A stretch of DNA of 64,000 nt from Calditrichia bacterium. GTDB taxonomy: Bacteria > Calditrichota > Calditrichia > RBG-13-44-9 > J075. The notes below the pieces were generated by a model, which was not told the origin of the DNA, made no database searches, and saw only the letters and a program-made list of their open reading frames with translations. Below, piece by piece: positions 1 through 8,280 of this stretch. A program made the position numbers and the translations under genes. Positions within the stretch are counted from its first letter, which is position 1; the number at the start of each line of letters is the position of its first letter. Where the stretch lies: NCBI GenBank assembly GCA_028284905.1, contig JANQQU010000034.1, positions 62,001 to 126,000 of the forward strand, given 5' to 3'.

Positions 1-2207
1 GCTTTAATCCGCTCATTCCGGAGGTCATAGTAACTGCTTTCAAAATATTCGATGAGGAAGTTCTCCTGGACAGTGCAGTTTCTCAAAAAAAACATTTCAC
101 TATTTCCCAAAACAACAAGGTTTTTTCTTTCGAATTTTCAGTAACAGATTTTGCAAACGTCCGCAGCAATGAATTTGCCTATATGTTGGAAGGTATTCAT
201 GAAGACTGGATTTATAATGGCAACAAAAATACGGTTTCTTTCACCGGTTTAGCCCGCGGGCGATATTTACTTCGGGTAAAAGGTGCGAATAGCAATGGTA
301 TCTGGAATGAAGTAGGCTCATCCCTCAGAATTACTATTGTGCCCCCGTGGTGGAAAACCGATTGGGCGTACGCTGCATATTTACTGATTGCCATTGGTTT
401 AGTAGGAAGTATTTGGCATTTTCAGGTAAAACGGATTCGAATAGAGGAGCAATTAAGATTTGAACATATGGAAGCGGAAAAACTAAAGGAAGTTGCCCGC
501 TTGAAGTCCCGCTTTTTTGCGAATATTTCCCACGAATTTCGCACCCCTTTAACCTTAATGATCGGCCCGGTCAAACAAATGCTCAATGGTGAATTTCAGG
601 GAGATAGGCAGTCACAATACCAAATGATATTGCGTAATGGGCAGCGGTTACAACGCCTGATCAATCAATTGCTGGACCTTTCCCGCTTGGAAGATGGCAG
701 AATGATATTAAACGTTTCCCGTGGAGACCTTGTTGAATTTTTGAAAAGGATTATAGCTGCTTTTGAGTCGCTCGCCGTGCGAAAAGAAATAGCACTAACT
801 TTTAAAACTCCATCAGAATTGCTACATCTATACTTTGATCCCGATAAACTGGAGAAGGTGATTATCAATCTGCTATCGAATGCTTTTAAGTTTACGGGAG
901 CAGGAGGGAGAATCGATATTCAGTTATCAGTTAACAATGAACAATTATCAATTAACAATGATCGAGCAAGAGATAAAAAACTGACAACTGATCACTGTTT
1001 ACTGATAACTGTCAAAGATACTGGTAGTGGCATTCCTTCAGAAAGTTTACCGCATATCTTCGACCGCTTTTATCAGGTAGATGATTCCCAGACGCGGGAG
1101 CAGGAGGGCAGCGGCATCGGGCTGGCATTGACAAAAGAGTTGGTAGAATTGCATTATGGTGAAATATCCGTTAACAGTGAAGTGAATAAAGGCAGCGAGT
1201 TTATTATCCGACTTCCTTTGGGAAAAGCGCACCTTAAATCGGAAGAAATCAATGAGGTGATTTCGGATTCACCCAGGGGGCAGGTTCGAAGTCGGGTTTC
1301 GGAAGATGAAGAGATGCTCGAACTCTTGCAAAAAACCAGTCACCATTCCAACCCAGTCACTTCATCTGTTCATTCAATAAAACCGCCATCCGAAATCCGA
1401 CCTGCCTCCAGGAGGAATCCGATCTGCCTCCAGAGGGAATCCGAAATCGTTTTAGTCGTTGAGGACAATCCGGACATGCGCCAATATATCCAGCAGTGTT
1501 TGCAGGAAGATTACCGGATCATCAAAGCGGTTAATGGCAAATCAGGATTCCAGAAGGCCTCGGCGATAACCCCGGATCTAATCATTAGTGATGTGATGAT
1601 GCCGGAAATGGACGGCCTGGCACTATGTGAGATGCTGAAAACCGACCAGCGCACCAGCCATATACCGGTAATTCTCTTAACCGCCCGGGCAGAGCGCGAT
1701 GATAAACTGGAAGGTCTTGCGACCGGCGCGAATGACTATCTCACCAAACCTTTCGATGCTCAGGAATTGCGATTGAAGATAAAGAATCTCTTAATTTCCC
1801 GAAAACAACTTTGGGAAAAATTTAAGAACGAAACGGCGCCGGAATTAGCGGATATGCAGTTAACTTCTCTAGACCGAAAATTTTTAGAGCGAGCGATTGC
1901 GATTATCGAAAAACATCTTGATGACGCAGAATTTGAAACAAAAACATTTGCAGAAGAAATCAGCCTCAGCCGAAGTCAATTAAACCGGAAGCTACGGGCA
2001 TTAACCGGACAGTCCACCCGGGATTTTATTCGCACCCTTCGTTTAAAACGGGCGGCGCAATTGCTTCGAAGCCATACCGGAAATGTTTCGGAAATTGCCT
2101 ATCAGGTCGGATTTAATCATCTATCACATTTTGCGAAGATATTTAAAGAGATGTACGGTCAGGCGCCCTCGATTTATGCCGCTCAGTATTCGGAAAAGGA
2201 GCACTGA
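1..2207 (+). CDS. Hybrid two-component system protein (3' part; gene starts upstream of the window)
   Basis: The reading frame is open from the first bases of the window, so this is the C-terminal part of a longer gene. In order it shows the end of a Y_Y_Y domain (about 3-330), one membrane segment (about 355-425), a HisKA dimerisation domain with the phospho-accepting His in SHEFRTPL at 531-533, a HATPase with G-box DTGSGIP, a receiver with the acceptor Asp in ISDVMMP at 1590-1592, and a C-terminal AraC-type helix-turn-helix (about 1900-2200). HTCS proteins sense periplasmic ligands, commonly glycans, and directly activate nearby genes. The missing N-terminus would normally carry reg_prop propellers. 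A repeat-derived insertion (921-1013) lies inside the HATPase domain. The downstream beta-helix genes are possible targets; this is inference. Confidence 0.93.
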   Translation, partial: FNPLIPEVIVTAFKIFDEEVLLDSAVSQKKHFTISQNNKVFSFEFSVTDFANVRSNEFAYMLEGIHEDWIYNGNKNTVSFTGLARGRYLLRVKGANSNGIWNEVGSSLRITIVPPWWKTDWAYAAYLLIAIGLVGSIWHFQVKRIRIEEQLRFEHMEAEKLKEVARLKSRFFANISHEFRTPLTLMIGPVKQMLNGEFQGDRQSQYQMILRNGQRLQRLINQLLDLSRLEDGRMILNVSRGDLVEFLKRIIAAFESLAVRKEIALTFKTPSELLHLYFDPDKLEKVIINLLSNAFKFTGAGGRIDIQLSVNNEQLSINNDRARDKKLTTDHCLLITVKDTGSGIPSESLPHIFDRFYQVDDSQTREQEGSGIGLALTKELVELHYGEISVNSEVNKGSEFIIRLPLGKAHLKSEEINEVISDSPRGQVRSRVSEDEEMLELLQKTSHHSNPVTSSVHSIKPPSEIRPASRRNPICLQRESEIVLVVEDNPDMRQYIQQCLQEDYRIIKAVNGKSGFQKASAITPDLIISDVMMPEMDGLALCEMLKTDQRTSHIPVILLTARAERDDKLEGLATGANDYLTKPFDAQELRLKIKNLLISRKQLWEKFKNETAPELADMQLTSLDRKFLERAIAIIEKHLDDAEFETKTFAEEISLSRSQLNRKLRALTGQSTRDFIRTLRLKRAAQLLRSHTGNVSEIAYQVGFNHLSHFAKIFKEMYGQAPSIYAAQYSEKEH
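921..1013 (+). repeat. Palindromic dispersed repeat inserted in frame within a kinase gene
   Basis: A stretch of CAGTTATCAGT-type and AACAATGA-type units is followed by the inverted form ACTGATAACTGTC. It lies in frame between the last HATPase strand before the G1 box and DTGSGIP, adding about 30 residues rich in QLSVNN and LLIT. A closely similar element occupies the same protein position at 18880-18972. Confidence 0.75.
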
Positions 2208-2208
2208 A

Positions 2209-3348
2209 ATGAGAATGATGTTACTGGTCTTAAGCCTATTTTTCCTAAACACTATTAACGCAAAAACAATTCGGGTCCCGATTGATGAACCAAGGATACA
2301 GGCGGGCATTAATATCGCCAGTAATGGCGATACTATTTTAGTAGCGGAAGGGCGCTATTTTGAAAATATCAATTTCAAGGGAAAAAGTATTCTCGTTGCC
2401 AGCCATTACTTGCTGGATGGCGACAGCAGTCATATTGCCAGGACGATTATAGATGGCAGCCGCCCGACCCACCCGGACAGCGGTTCGGTGGTCTTTTTCG
2501 TTAGCGGGGAAAATATTCAGGCAACTTTGCTGGGATTTACCATCACAAACGGCAGCGGGACAATAACGCTGGTCAAATTTAGAAACGAAGTATACAAAAC
2601 ACGTGGAGGGGGAGGGATTTTCTGTTATAACGCCAGTGCAAGCATTAGAGAAAATTTGATAATAGACAATCATATTGCCGAGGATTATTTTGTTTTTGGA
2701 GGAGGCATCAATGCCCAATCCCAGGACAAAGACACTTTCATTAACATAGAGAACAACAAAATTCTCCACAATTCCGTGCGCGGTAAAAGACAAGCTTGTG
2801 CCAATGGGATACATTTGGTCGGTAATGGCAGGATCGTAGGTAATCTTATTGCTCACAATTTTAGTGATTCAGATTGGCTTGCTAACGGCGGTATTGCCTG
2901 TTGGTCGGAGATTCCCCGGTACATCCTCATCCAGGATAATCGGATTCAGTATAATATTGCCAGTGGAAAAAAACGGGCCGTCGGCGGGGGCATATCAGTT
3001 GAGAGTGCAACTACCGCTATGATTCGCGGAAATTATATTGCCTACAATGAACTTAACGGCCCGGAAGTAACCTCTGGAGGTGGTATCCATCTGGTATATC
3101 GCACCAGCAGCGATACCCTCATCGGCAACACCATTATAAACAACCGGGCAAATATTGGGCAATTTACTCAGGCAAGAGGAGGTGGTATCGGATTAACCAA
3201 CAATAGCAATACCAGCAACCCTCTGATTATGGAAAATATTATTAGCGGTAATCTGGCCATGGTTGGCGGGGCAATTTATAGTAAAAACAGCCGGGTGGAT
3301 ATTCGCTCTAATACCATCAACAACAATACTGACATGCTTTGGAAATAA
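2209..3348 (+). CDS. Exported right-handed beta-helix protein, C-terminally truncated
   Basis: 379 residues with a signal peptide (MRMMLLVLSLFFLNTINA) and repeated beta-helix turns (GGGI..., N.I..N) typical of parallel beta-helix surface proteins. The ATG at 2209 is chosen because AAAGGAG lies just upstream and the signal peptide follows directly. It is a tandem paralogue of the next gene: both share the N-terminal pattern VP.D.P.IQAGI and the phrase DSSHIA/DTSHIA...TIIDGS/TIINGS. It ends abruptly after a turn that matches the paralogue, with an apparent deletion and a shifted frame at LW, and lacks the sorting domain. It is probably a decaying duplicate, but might still be exported. Function unknown; such folds often bind or cleave polysaccharides. 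Confidence 0.8.
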   Translation: MRMMLLVLSLFFLNTINAKTIRVPIDEPRIQAGINIASNGDTILVAEGRYFENINFKGKSILVASHYLLDGDSSHIARTIIDGSRPTHPDSGSVVFFVSGENIQATLLGFTITNGSGTITLVKFRNEVYKTRGGGGIFCYNASASIRENLIIDNHIAEDYFVFGGGINAQSQDKDTFINIENNKILHNSVRGKRQACANGIHLVGNGRIVGNLIAHNFSDSDWLANGGIACWSEIPRYILIQDNRIQYNIASGKKRAVGGGISVESATTAMIRGNYIAYNELNGPEVTSGGGIHLVYRTSSDTLIGNTIINNRANIGQFTQARGGGIGLTNNSNTSNPLIMENIISGNLAMVGGAIYSKNSRVDIRSNTINNNTDMLWK

Positions 3349-3540
3349 GTGTCTGATTTTTTCCCAATTGCAAAACCGAATCCGCTCTCCTGCGGCTTCA
3401 TCACTCGCTAAATGCGCCTCCTCCGTCAACATTTGCTTCACCAGCGTTAGAAATCATCTTTCTGAAATCCTATGTTAAAATTAGGAATTCCTGTTCTACA
3501 ACTATTTTGTGTTGTTTAAATCGAACAAAGGAGAATAAAG

Positions 3541-5349
3541 ATGAAATCTTTGTTAACAATCTTTTCCGTGTTGGTTTTTATCAGCAATCTTTCTGCGGAT
3601 ATCATTCACGTTCCTTTAGACCAGCCAGGCATCCAGGCTGGTATCATTGCCGCAGCGGATGGTGACACTGTGCTAGTAGCGGACGACATCTATTACGAAA
3701 ACATCAATTTTCTTGGGAAGGCGATTACCGTTGCCAGTCATTTCCTGTTGAATGGAGATACCAGTCATATTGCCAATACCATTATTAACGGCAGTCTACC
3801 AGGCAATCCGGGCATCGGCTCGGTAGTTACCTTCAATTCCGGTGAAGATACCACTTCAGTGTTGAGCGGTTTCACTATCACTGGTGGTAGTGGCACCATA
3901 ACAGAGTATGTCTGGCGGGGACAGCAATACTCGATTCGGGCTGGCGGCGGTATTCACTTCTATTTTGCCGGCGGGCGTATTTCTAATAATTTTATTTGTA
4001 ACAACAATATTTCACAATTTCAAACAATTATCGGTGGTGGGGTCTGCGTATCACAAGTGCATGATAGTCCACCATATGTTATCATCGAAAATAATAGGAT
4101 AACAAACAATAGTATTAGCGGTTCGGAAGTTTATGGCAGCGCCATTTCATTACCAAATGGCAGAATTATCGACAATGAAATATCTCAAAATATCAGCCAA
4201 GGAACTGCATTTGTCTATGGTGCGGTAATTTGCGCTGCAGATGATGATCTCTCACAGAGCGTCCTACTAGAGAACAATTCCATCACTCATAATATGATAG
4301 ATGGAGCAAACGCCTATGGGGCCGGCCTTTCTGTTGAATGGAAGATCAATGCTTCGATTATTGATAATGAAATCTCATATAACGAAATCGTTAATGCTAC
4401 TACACGCAGTATCGGCGGCGGCATCACTGTTAATGGTACAAGTGGCAACATCATTATTGACAAGAATAAAATCAGTAGAAACATAATGCATGAAAACAAC
4501 TCATTCGGTGGTGGTATTAACCTTTGGTCCGGCAATGCTTTCTCCAATATCAAAATCCAGATTACCGATAATGTTATATTCGAAAATCAAGCTGACTCCG
4601 GTGCTGGCATTAACTTTCGAAATAGTATAGCAGAAGTAATCAACAACACGATTGTGAACAATGTTACCGGCCTATCTGGCGGGGGGATACGAATTGAAGG
4701 CAATGTGGCTATAGCTAACATCATCAATTCAATTCTCTGGAATAACGGAACGCTCAGCGGTATTCCACAAATAGTGCTTCTTGAGGAAGGGAGTACAAAT
4801 GTCCGGTATAGCAATATTGAAGGGGATTGGGAGGGAGAAGGAAATATCAATCAGGATCCACTCTTTGCTGACAGTCTGTTTCAATTATCAAATAACAGTC
4901 CCTGTATTGGAGTGGGAGTAGATTCAATTCAAATTGATGGTGCTTGGTTTTATGCATCCTCCTATGATTTTCATAGTAATTTGCGTCCCAGCCCTGCCGG
5001 CTGCTCGCCGGATATTGGCGCGCTGGAATCACCACTATGCACCCCTGGACCGGGAGCGATTGTTTCGCTTCCTGGTACACAACCTCATGCTTATGAATTG
5101 TATCCAAACTACCCTAATCCTTTCAACCCCAGCACCACCATCGAATTTACCTTGCAAAAATCCGGCTGGGTAACCCTCACTATCTACAATGCTCTTGGAG
5201 AAGCTATAGCCGAACTGGTAGCGGAGAATTTAAGCGCTGGCAGTTATAAATACGAATGGAATGCCGCCGGGCTGGCCAGCGGTATATACTACTATCGTCT
5301 GGAAGCCGGAAAATTTACTGAGACGCGAAAATTAGTCTTGATGAAATAG
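3541..5349 (+). CDS. Beta-helix surface protein with Por/T9SS-type C-terminal sorting domain
   Basis: 602 residues. A signal peptide (about 1-20) is followed by a right-handed parallel beta-helix of many GGGI/N.I.N turns (about 40-440), and a C-terminal domain of about 80 residues beginning ELYPNYPNPFNPSTTIEF and ending RKLVLMK. That C-terminal signature is the type A sorting domain that directs passage through a type IX-like secretion system. AAAGGAG lies 8-14 bases before the ATG. It is the intact member of a tandem pair with the gene just upstream. No catalytic residues could be assigned, so an enzymatic role (lyase or hydrolase) is possible but not shown. Confidence 0.88.
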   Translation: MKSLLTIFSVLVFISNLSADIIHVPLDQPGIQAGIIAAADGDTVLVADDIYYENINFLGKAITVASHFLLNGDTSHIANTIINGSLPGNPGIGSVVTFNSGEDTTSVLSGFTITGGSGTITEYVWRGQQYSIRAGGGIHFYFAGGRISNNFICNNNISQFQTIIGGGVCVSQVHDSPPYVIIENNRITNNSISGSEVYGSAISLPNGRIIDNEISQNISQGTAFVYGAVICAADDDLSQSVLLENNSITHNMIDGANAYGAGLSVEWKINASIIDNEISYNEIVNATTRSIGGGITVNGTSGNIIIDKNKISRNIMHENNSFGGGINLWSGNAFSNIKIQITDNVIFENQADSGAGINFRNSIAEVINNTIVNNVTGLSGGGIRIEGNVAIANIINSILWNNGTLSGIPQIVLLEEGSTNVRYSNIEGDWEGEGNINQDPLFADSLFQLSNNSPCIGVGVDSIQIDGAWFYASSYDFHSNLRPSPAGCSPDIGALESPLCTPGPGAIVSLPGTQPHAYELYPNYPNPFNPSTTIEFTLQKSGWVTLTIYNALGEAIAELVAENLSAGSYKYEWNAAGLASGIYYYRLEAGKFTETRKLVLMK

Positions 5350-5370
5350 CATCTGAGGAGAGGAGTGACA

Positions 5371-5419
5371 AAGAGTGTGCTATTGGGAATTGTTGAATAA
5401 TCACCCGATAGCCTCTCTT
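5371..5419 (+). terminator. Stem-loop terminator after the beta-helix gene
   Basis: GCTATTGGG (5379-5387) pairs with CCCGATAGC (5404-5412), with an outer AAGAG/CTCTT extension. It starts about 20 bases after the stop codon. There is no clear U-tract, so it may be a weak terminator or an RNA-stabilising hairpin. Confidence 0.5.
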
Positions 5420-5493
5420 ATATGTTTGCTTCTTACAAAGTTCAATTCACATTAACGCAATATGTCTTTTGCAAAAAGAAGTTTGGAGGAAAT

Positions 5494-7647
5494 ATGAGAT
5501 CGATAACATTTGTATATTTTTTCCTGTTGTTCATCCTTTTTTCAGACACCGCAAGCATGGCACAATCTGGTTGGCAGTGGCAAAACCCAAAACCAACCGG
5601 TAGCCTGCTTTTTGCCGTCTCGTTCATCGACGCTAACACTGGATGGGCTGTTGGAGAAGCTGGGAACTTCCTACGCACTAATGATGGTGGATCTACCTGG
5701 GTTAGCCAGCATATTGAAATGATAGATCCGCTAGCTAATCTATACGCTATTTCGTTTTCTGATGCTAATACCGGCACTGTTGTTGGAAAGAATGGCACAA
5801 TTATGCGAACAGTGGATGGAGGCGTTTCCTGGAGTGACCAACATTTTGGTGGATATAGTAATTATAGCGACGTCTACTTTGCAGACGCAAACAATGGGAT
5901 AATTATTGCAGATTCTAAATTTTATCGCACCAGTGATGGGGGAGTAAATTGGACAAGCCAAAACAGCGGAACGACTGCCTGGTTAAATCGATTCTCCTTT
6001 ACGGATACAAGTTCCGGCACTGCCGTAGGAGATTCCGGCACGATCCTTCGCACCAATGACGAAGGAGATAACTGGGCAATCCAGAATAGCGGAACAATAA
6101 AAGTACTCAATGATGTCAATTTCATCGATACTAATACCGGTACAGTCGTTGGGGAATCCGGTACCATTCTACGAACTATCGACAGCGGGATTACCTGGCT
6201 TAGCCAAAACAGCGGAACGACTAAATCGCTAAATGGCGTTTACTTCAGGGATGCTAATACTGGCATCGTAGTGGGAGACAGCGGCATTATACTTCACACT
6301 ACTGACGGAGGAGTCAACTGGAACCACAGAGATAGTGGTACCACAGAAACTTTGAGGGACATTTCTTTTCATGACGCTAATCATGCGATTGCCGTTGGCG
6401 GTCCCTATTTCGATGGCACCCCAACATTGCTGCGTAGCGCCGACGGGGGCGTCACCTGGGTCAATCAAGTTGACCTGGCAACAGCTAACCACCTTTATGA
6501 CATTTTTTTTACCGATGAGAATACCGGGTTTACGGTGGGGAACTCTGGTACCATTTTGAGTACTACCGACGGAGGGAGTAACTGGATCGCCCAGAACAGC
6601 GGTACAATGGAATCATTACAGGGCTTATACTTTAGTGATGCTAATACAGGCACAGTAGTTGGGGCGAATGGAACGATACTGCAAACTGACGATAGTGCGG
6701 TCTCCTGGATTTCCCGCAATAGCGGAATAACAGAGACCCTAAGAAACATTTATTTTCACCACAACTACGGATGGGCTGTCGGTGATAGTGGTGTAATCTT
6801 ATCTACCATTGATGGCGGGGCTACCTGGAATAGTCAAGTCAGCGGAACAGAATCTGAACTTCAAGACGTCATTTTCAGGGATGAAAATACCGGTATTGTC
6901 GTTGGTCTTTCGGGCACCATATTGGGCACCACTGATGGGGGAAATACCTGGATCGACTCGTCAGACATTCAATATAATTTCGGAAAAATTTCTTTCATTG
7001 ATCAAAATCAGGGTTGGGCGGCAGGATATGAGCATATCTTGCATACAACCGATGGAGGGCTTACTTGGTACAAGCAAAAGGGAGAAGACTATCAGCGCTT
7101 CCTGGATGTGTCTTTTGTAGATGCCAATGTGGGATTTGTTGTAGGACGTGAGTGGCGATGGATCAGTAATTCTTGGGCGATTATATTGCATACCTATGAC
7201 GGTGGGAGTACCTGGGAATACCAGGATCTTTCAATAAAAAAGGTGCTTAATGCGGTCTTTTTTGTCAATGCCAACACTGGATGGGCAGTGGGGGATTTTG
7301 GTACTATTTTGCGCACTTCCAGTGGCGGGGTGGTATCGATTGAAGACCGCGATCTCCCCCTAACACCGAGGGAGTTTGATTTGGGCCAAAACTACCCCAA
7401 TCCCTTCAACCCGGAAACAAAGATCCCTTATTATCTACCCCATGCCACCGAGGCTACAATTGTTATCTACAATATCCTCGGGCAGCGAATCAACACCTTG
7501 TATACCGGACCACAAACCGCCGGAAAAAAACTAGCCGTTTGGGACGGCCGAGATCAGATAGGGAATGTGGTCAGTTCGGGGATTTACATTTATCAGCTTC
7601 AGACTGAGAAATTCGTTCAGAGTCGCAAAATGCTGTTGGTTCGCTGA
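5494..7647 (+). CDS. Ycf48-like beta-propeller surface protein with T9SS-type sorting domain
   Basis: 717 residues. An N-terminal signal peptide ending near SMAQS is followed by about thirteen repeats of the form F.D.NTG..VG..GTIL.T.DGG..W..Q.SGT, the pattern of Ycf48/HCF136 and BNR-like propellers. The last ~80 residues (NYPNPFNPETKIPY...SRKMLLVR) form a Por-type sorting domain. The ATG at 5494 is preferred over upstream in-frame starts because GGAGG sits at 5485-5489 and the signal peptide begins there. In this setting the repeats are likely an adhesive or binding surface scaffold rather than a photosystem factor, which is the namesake role of the family. Confidence 0.9.
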   Translation: MRSITFVYFFLLFILFSDTASMAQSGWQWQNPKPTGSLLFAVSFIDANTGWAVGEAGNFLRTNDGGSTWVSQHIEMIDPLANLYAISFSDANTGTVVGKNGTIMRTVDGGVSWSDQHFGGYSNYSDVYFADANNGIIIADSKFYRTSDGGVNWTSQNSGTTAWLNRFSFTDTSSGTAVGDSGTILRTNDEGDNWAIQNSGTIKVLNDVNFIDTNTGTVVGESGTILRTIDSGITWLSQNSGTTKSLNGVYFRDANTGIVVGDSGIILHTTDGGVNWNHRDSGTTETLRDISFHDANHAIAVGGPYFDGTPTLLRSADGGVTWVNQVDLATANHLYDIFFTDENTGFTVGNSGTILSTTDGGSNWIAQNSGTMESLQGLYFSDANTGTVVGANGTILQTDDSAVSWISRNSGITETLRNIYFHHNYGWAVGDSGVILSTIDGGATWNSQVSGTESELQDVIFRDENTGIVVGLSGTILGTTDGGNTWIDSSDIQYNFGKISFIDQNQGWAAGYEHILHTTDGGLTWYKQKGEDYQRFLDVSFVDANVGFVVGREWRWISNSWAIILHTYDGGSTWEYQDLSIKKVLNAVFFVNANTGWAVGDFGTILRTSSGGVVSIEDRDLPLTPREFDLGQNYPNPFNPETKIPYYLPHATEATIVIYNILGQRINTLYTGPQTAGKKLAVWDGRDQIGNVVSSGIYIYQLQTEKFVQSRKMLLVR

Positions 7648-7697
7648 ATTTTAACTGATCAAATTTTGTCAAAATTTTCATCGTTTTGATATCTGAT

Positions 7698-7741
7698 GTT
7701 GGCTGTAAAAGACCCTAAATTATGGATCTTTTGCAGCCAAC
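7698..7741 (+). terminator. Long stem-loop after the propeller gene
   Basis: GTTGGCTGTAAAAGACCC pairs with GGATCTTTTGCAGCCAAC through 16 Watson-Crick and two G-U pairs around a short loop. It lies 50 bases after the stop codon. There is no downstream poly-U, so the role as a terminator is inferred. Confidence 0.5.
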
Positions 7742-7853
7742 ATTAAAAGGTTTTTAAAGCGCTGTATTCCTCTTCTTGCCCACTAATCTTTATCATGTTT
7801 TATAGAAGCTAGCATACAGGCCAGACAGTATCCTCAATTTGTAAAATTTTCTA

Positions 7854-7882
7854 TTGCGCTTCGCCGCCAAACGATGTATACT
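7854..7882 (+). promoter_or_regulatory. Sigma70-like promoter of the thrS leader
   Basis: A -35 like TTGCGC (7854-7859) and a -10 like TATACT (7877-7882) are separated by 17 bases. This would start transcription near 7889, about 40 bases before the threonine-rich leader peptide. Confidence 0.6.
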
Positions 7883-7930
7883 GTGCATTGTAAAAATAGT
7901 CATACATGAACAATTTCTTCAGCACAATAC

Positions 7931-8008
7931 ATGTTAGCAAAAAAAATGATACTGAATACGACAACCACCAGCACCACGACGACGACCGTTACCACTTTAA
8001 GTGGTTGA
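7931..8008 (+). CDS. thrL: Threonine-rich leader peptide of the thrS attenuator
   Basis: 25 codons from ATG at 7931 (or 20 from the in-frame ATG at 7946), of which 11 are Thr codons at 7958-7996, including runs of four and five (one Ser between them). The stop TGA is at 8006-8008. The run of Thr codons just upstream of threonyl-tRNA synthetase, followed by an antiterminator and a terminator, matches the design of amino-acid attenuator peptides such as thrL of enterobacteria. A ribosome stalled for lack of charged tRNA-Thr would leave 8006-8013 free. Weak point: no Shine-Dalgarno sequence is visible before either ATG. The peptide itself need have no function. Confidence 0.82.
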   Translation: MLAKKMILNTTTTSTTTTTVTTLSG

Positions 8009-8075
8009 GGCTGATGGTATTGATATAAGTTTTACTCAAAAACCGGCCTCAAAAAATGTGGCCGGTTTTTTTTTT
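7991..8075 (+). promoter_or_regulatory. Transcription attenuator (pause hairpin, antiterminator, terminator)
   Basis: Three alternative structures are visible. A hairpin ACCACTT/AAGTGGT (7991-8005) overlaps the last Thr codons. TGAGGCTG (8006-8013), which starts at the leader stop codon, can pair with CGGCCTCA (8044-8051) using one G-U pair. This would block the terminator stem AACCGGCC/GGCCGGTT (8041-8048 with 8060-8067). Low Thr-tRNA should therefore favour read-through into thrS, and normal leader translation should favour termination. Confidence 0.8.
8037..8075 (+). terminator. Rho-independent terminator of the thr leader
   Basis: An eight-pair GC-rich stem (8041-8048 with 8060-8067), flanked by A and T runs, is followed by ten T residues (8066-8075). 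This is a canonical intrinsic terminator lying 200 bases before thrS. Confidence 0.9.
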
Positions 8076-8107
8076 GGAAATATTAGTAGAGGTACCTCTA
8101 AAAATTA

Positions 8108-8216
8108 GCTACGGATCAACACCGATTTACACTGATTTAAAAAGACTTTTGATCGTTTTTCAGTGAATCCTTTTTCAGATCTGTGTGGATCCGTGCAAAT
8201 CAGTGGCTTTAATAAA
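8108..8216. repeat. Inverted-repeat element of the ATCAGTGGC family
   Basis: TAGCTACGGATCAACACCG...ACTGATTT on the left and GTGTGGATCCGTGC...AAATCAGTGGCT on the right form imperfect inverted arms around a short centre. The same family recurs, split by another repeat, at 36519-36782. It lies between the attenuator terminator and thrS and carries no gene. Confidence 0.6.
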
Positions 8217-8280
8217 AAAGATTCTGTTACTGAAGCTAAAAATTTAAGAGATTTCGCAGACAACTTTGGAGGCAATAAAA

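Noticed and set aside
3263-3478. An overlapping plus-strand frame of 71 codons after the truncated beta-helix gene
   Set aside because: No ribosome site, no recognisable domain, and it shadows the real beta-helix frame for a third of its length.
5442-6749. Several minus-strand frames of 70-118 codons across the propeller gene
   Set aside because: They follow the internal repeats of the plus-strand gene in antisense and have no start signals.
7906-8022. A His/Asp-rich frame (NHQHHDDDRYHF) overlapping the Thr leader, suggesting a his-type leader peptide
   Set aside because: It is the +1 frame of the same ACC/ACG run, its His codons are broken by Asp, Arg and Tyr, and the next gene is thrS. 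Only the Thr frame stops exactly at the antiterminator arm.
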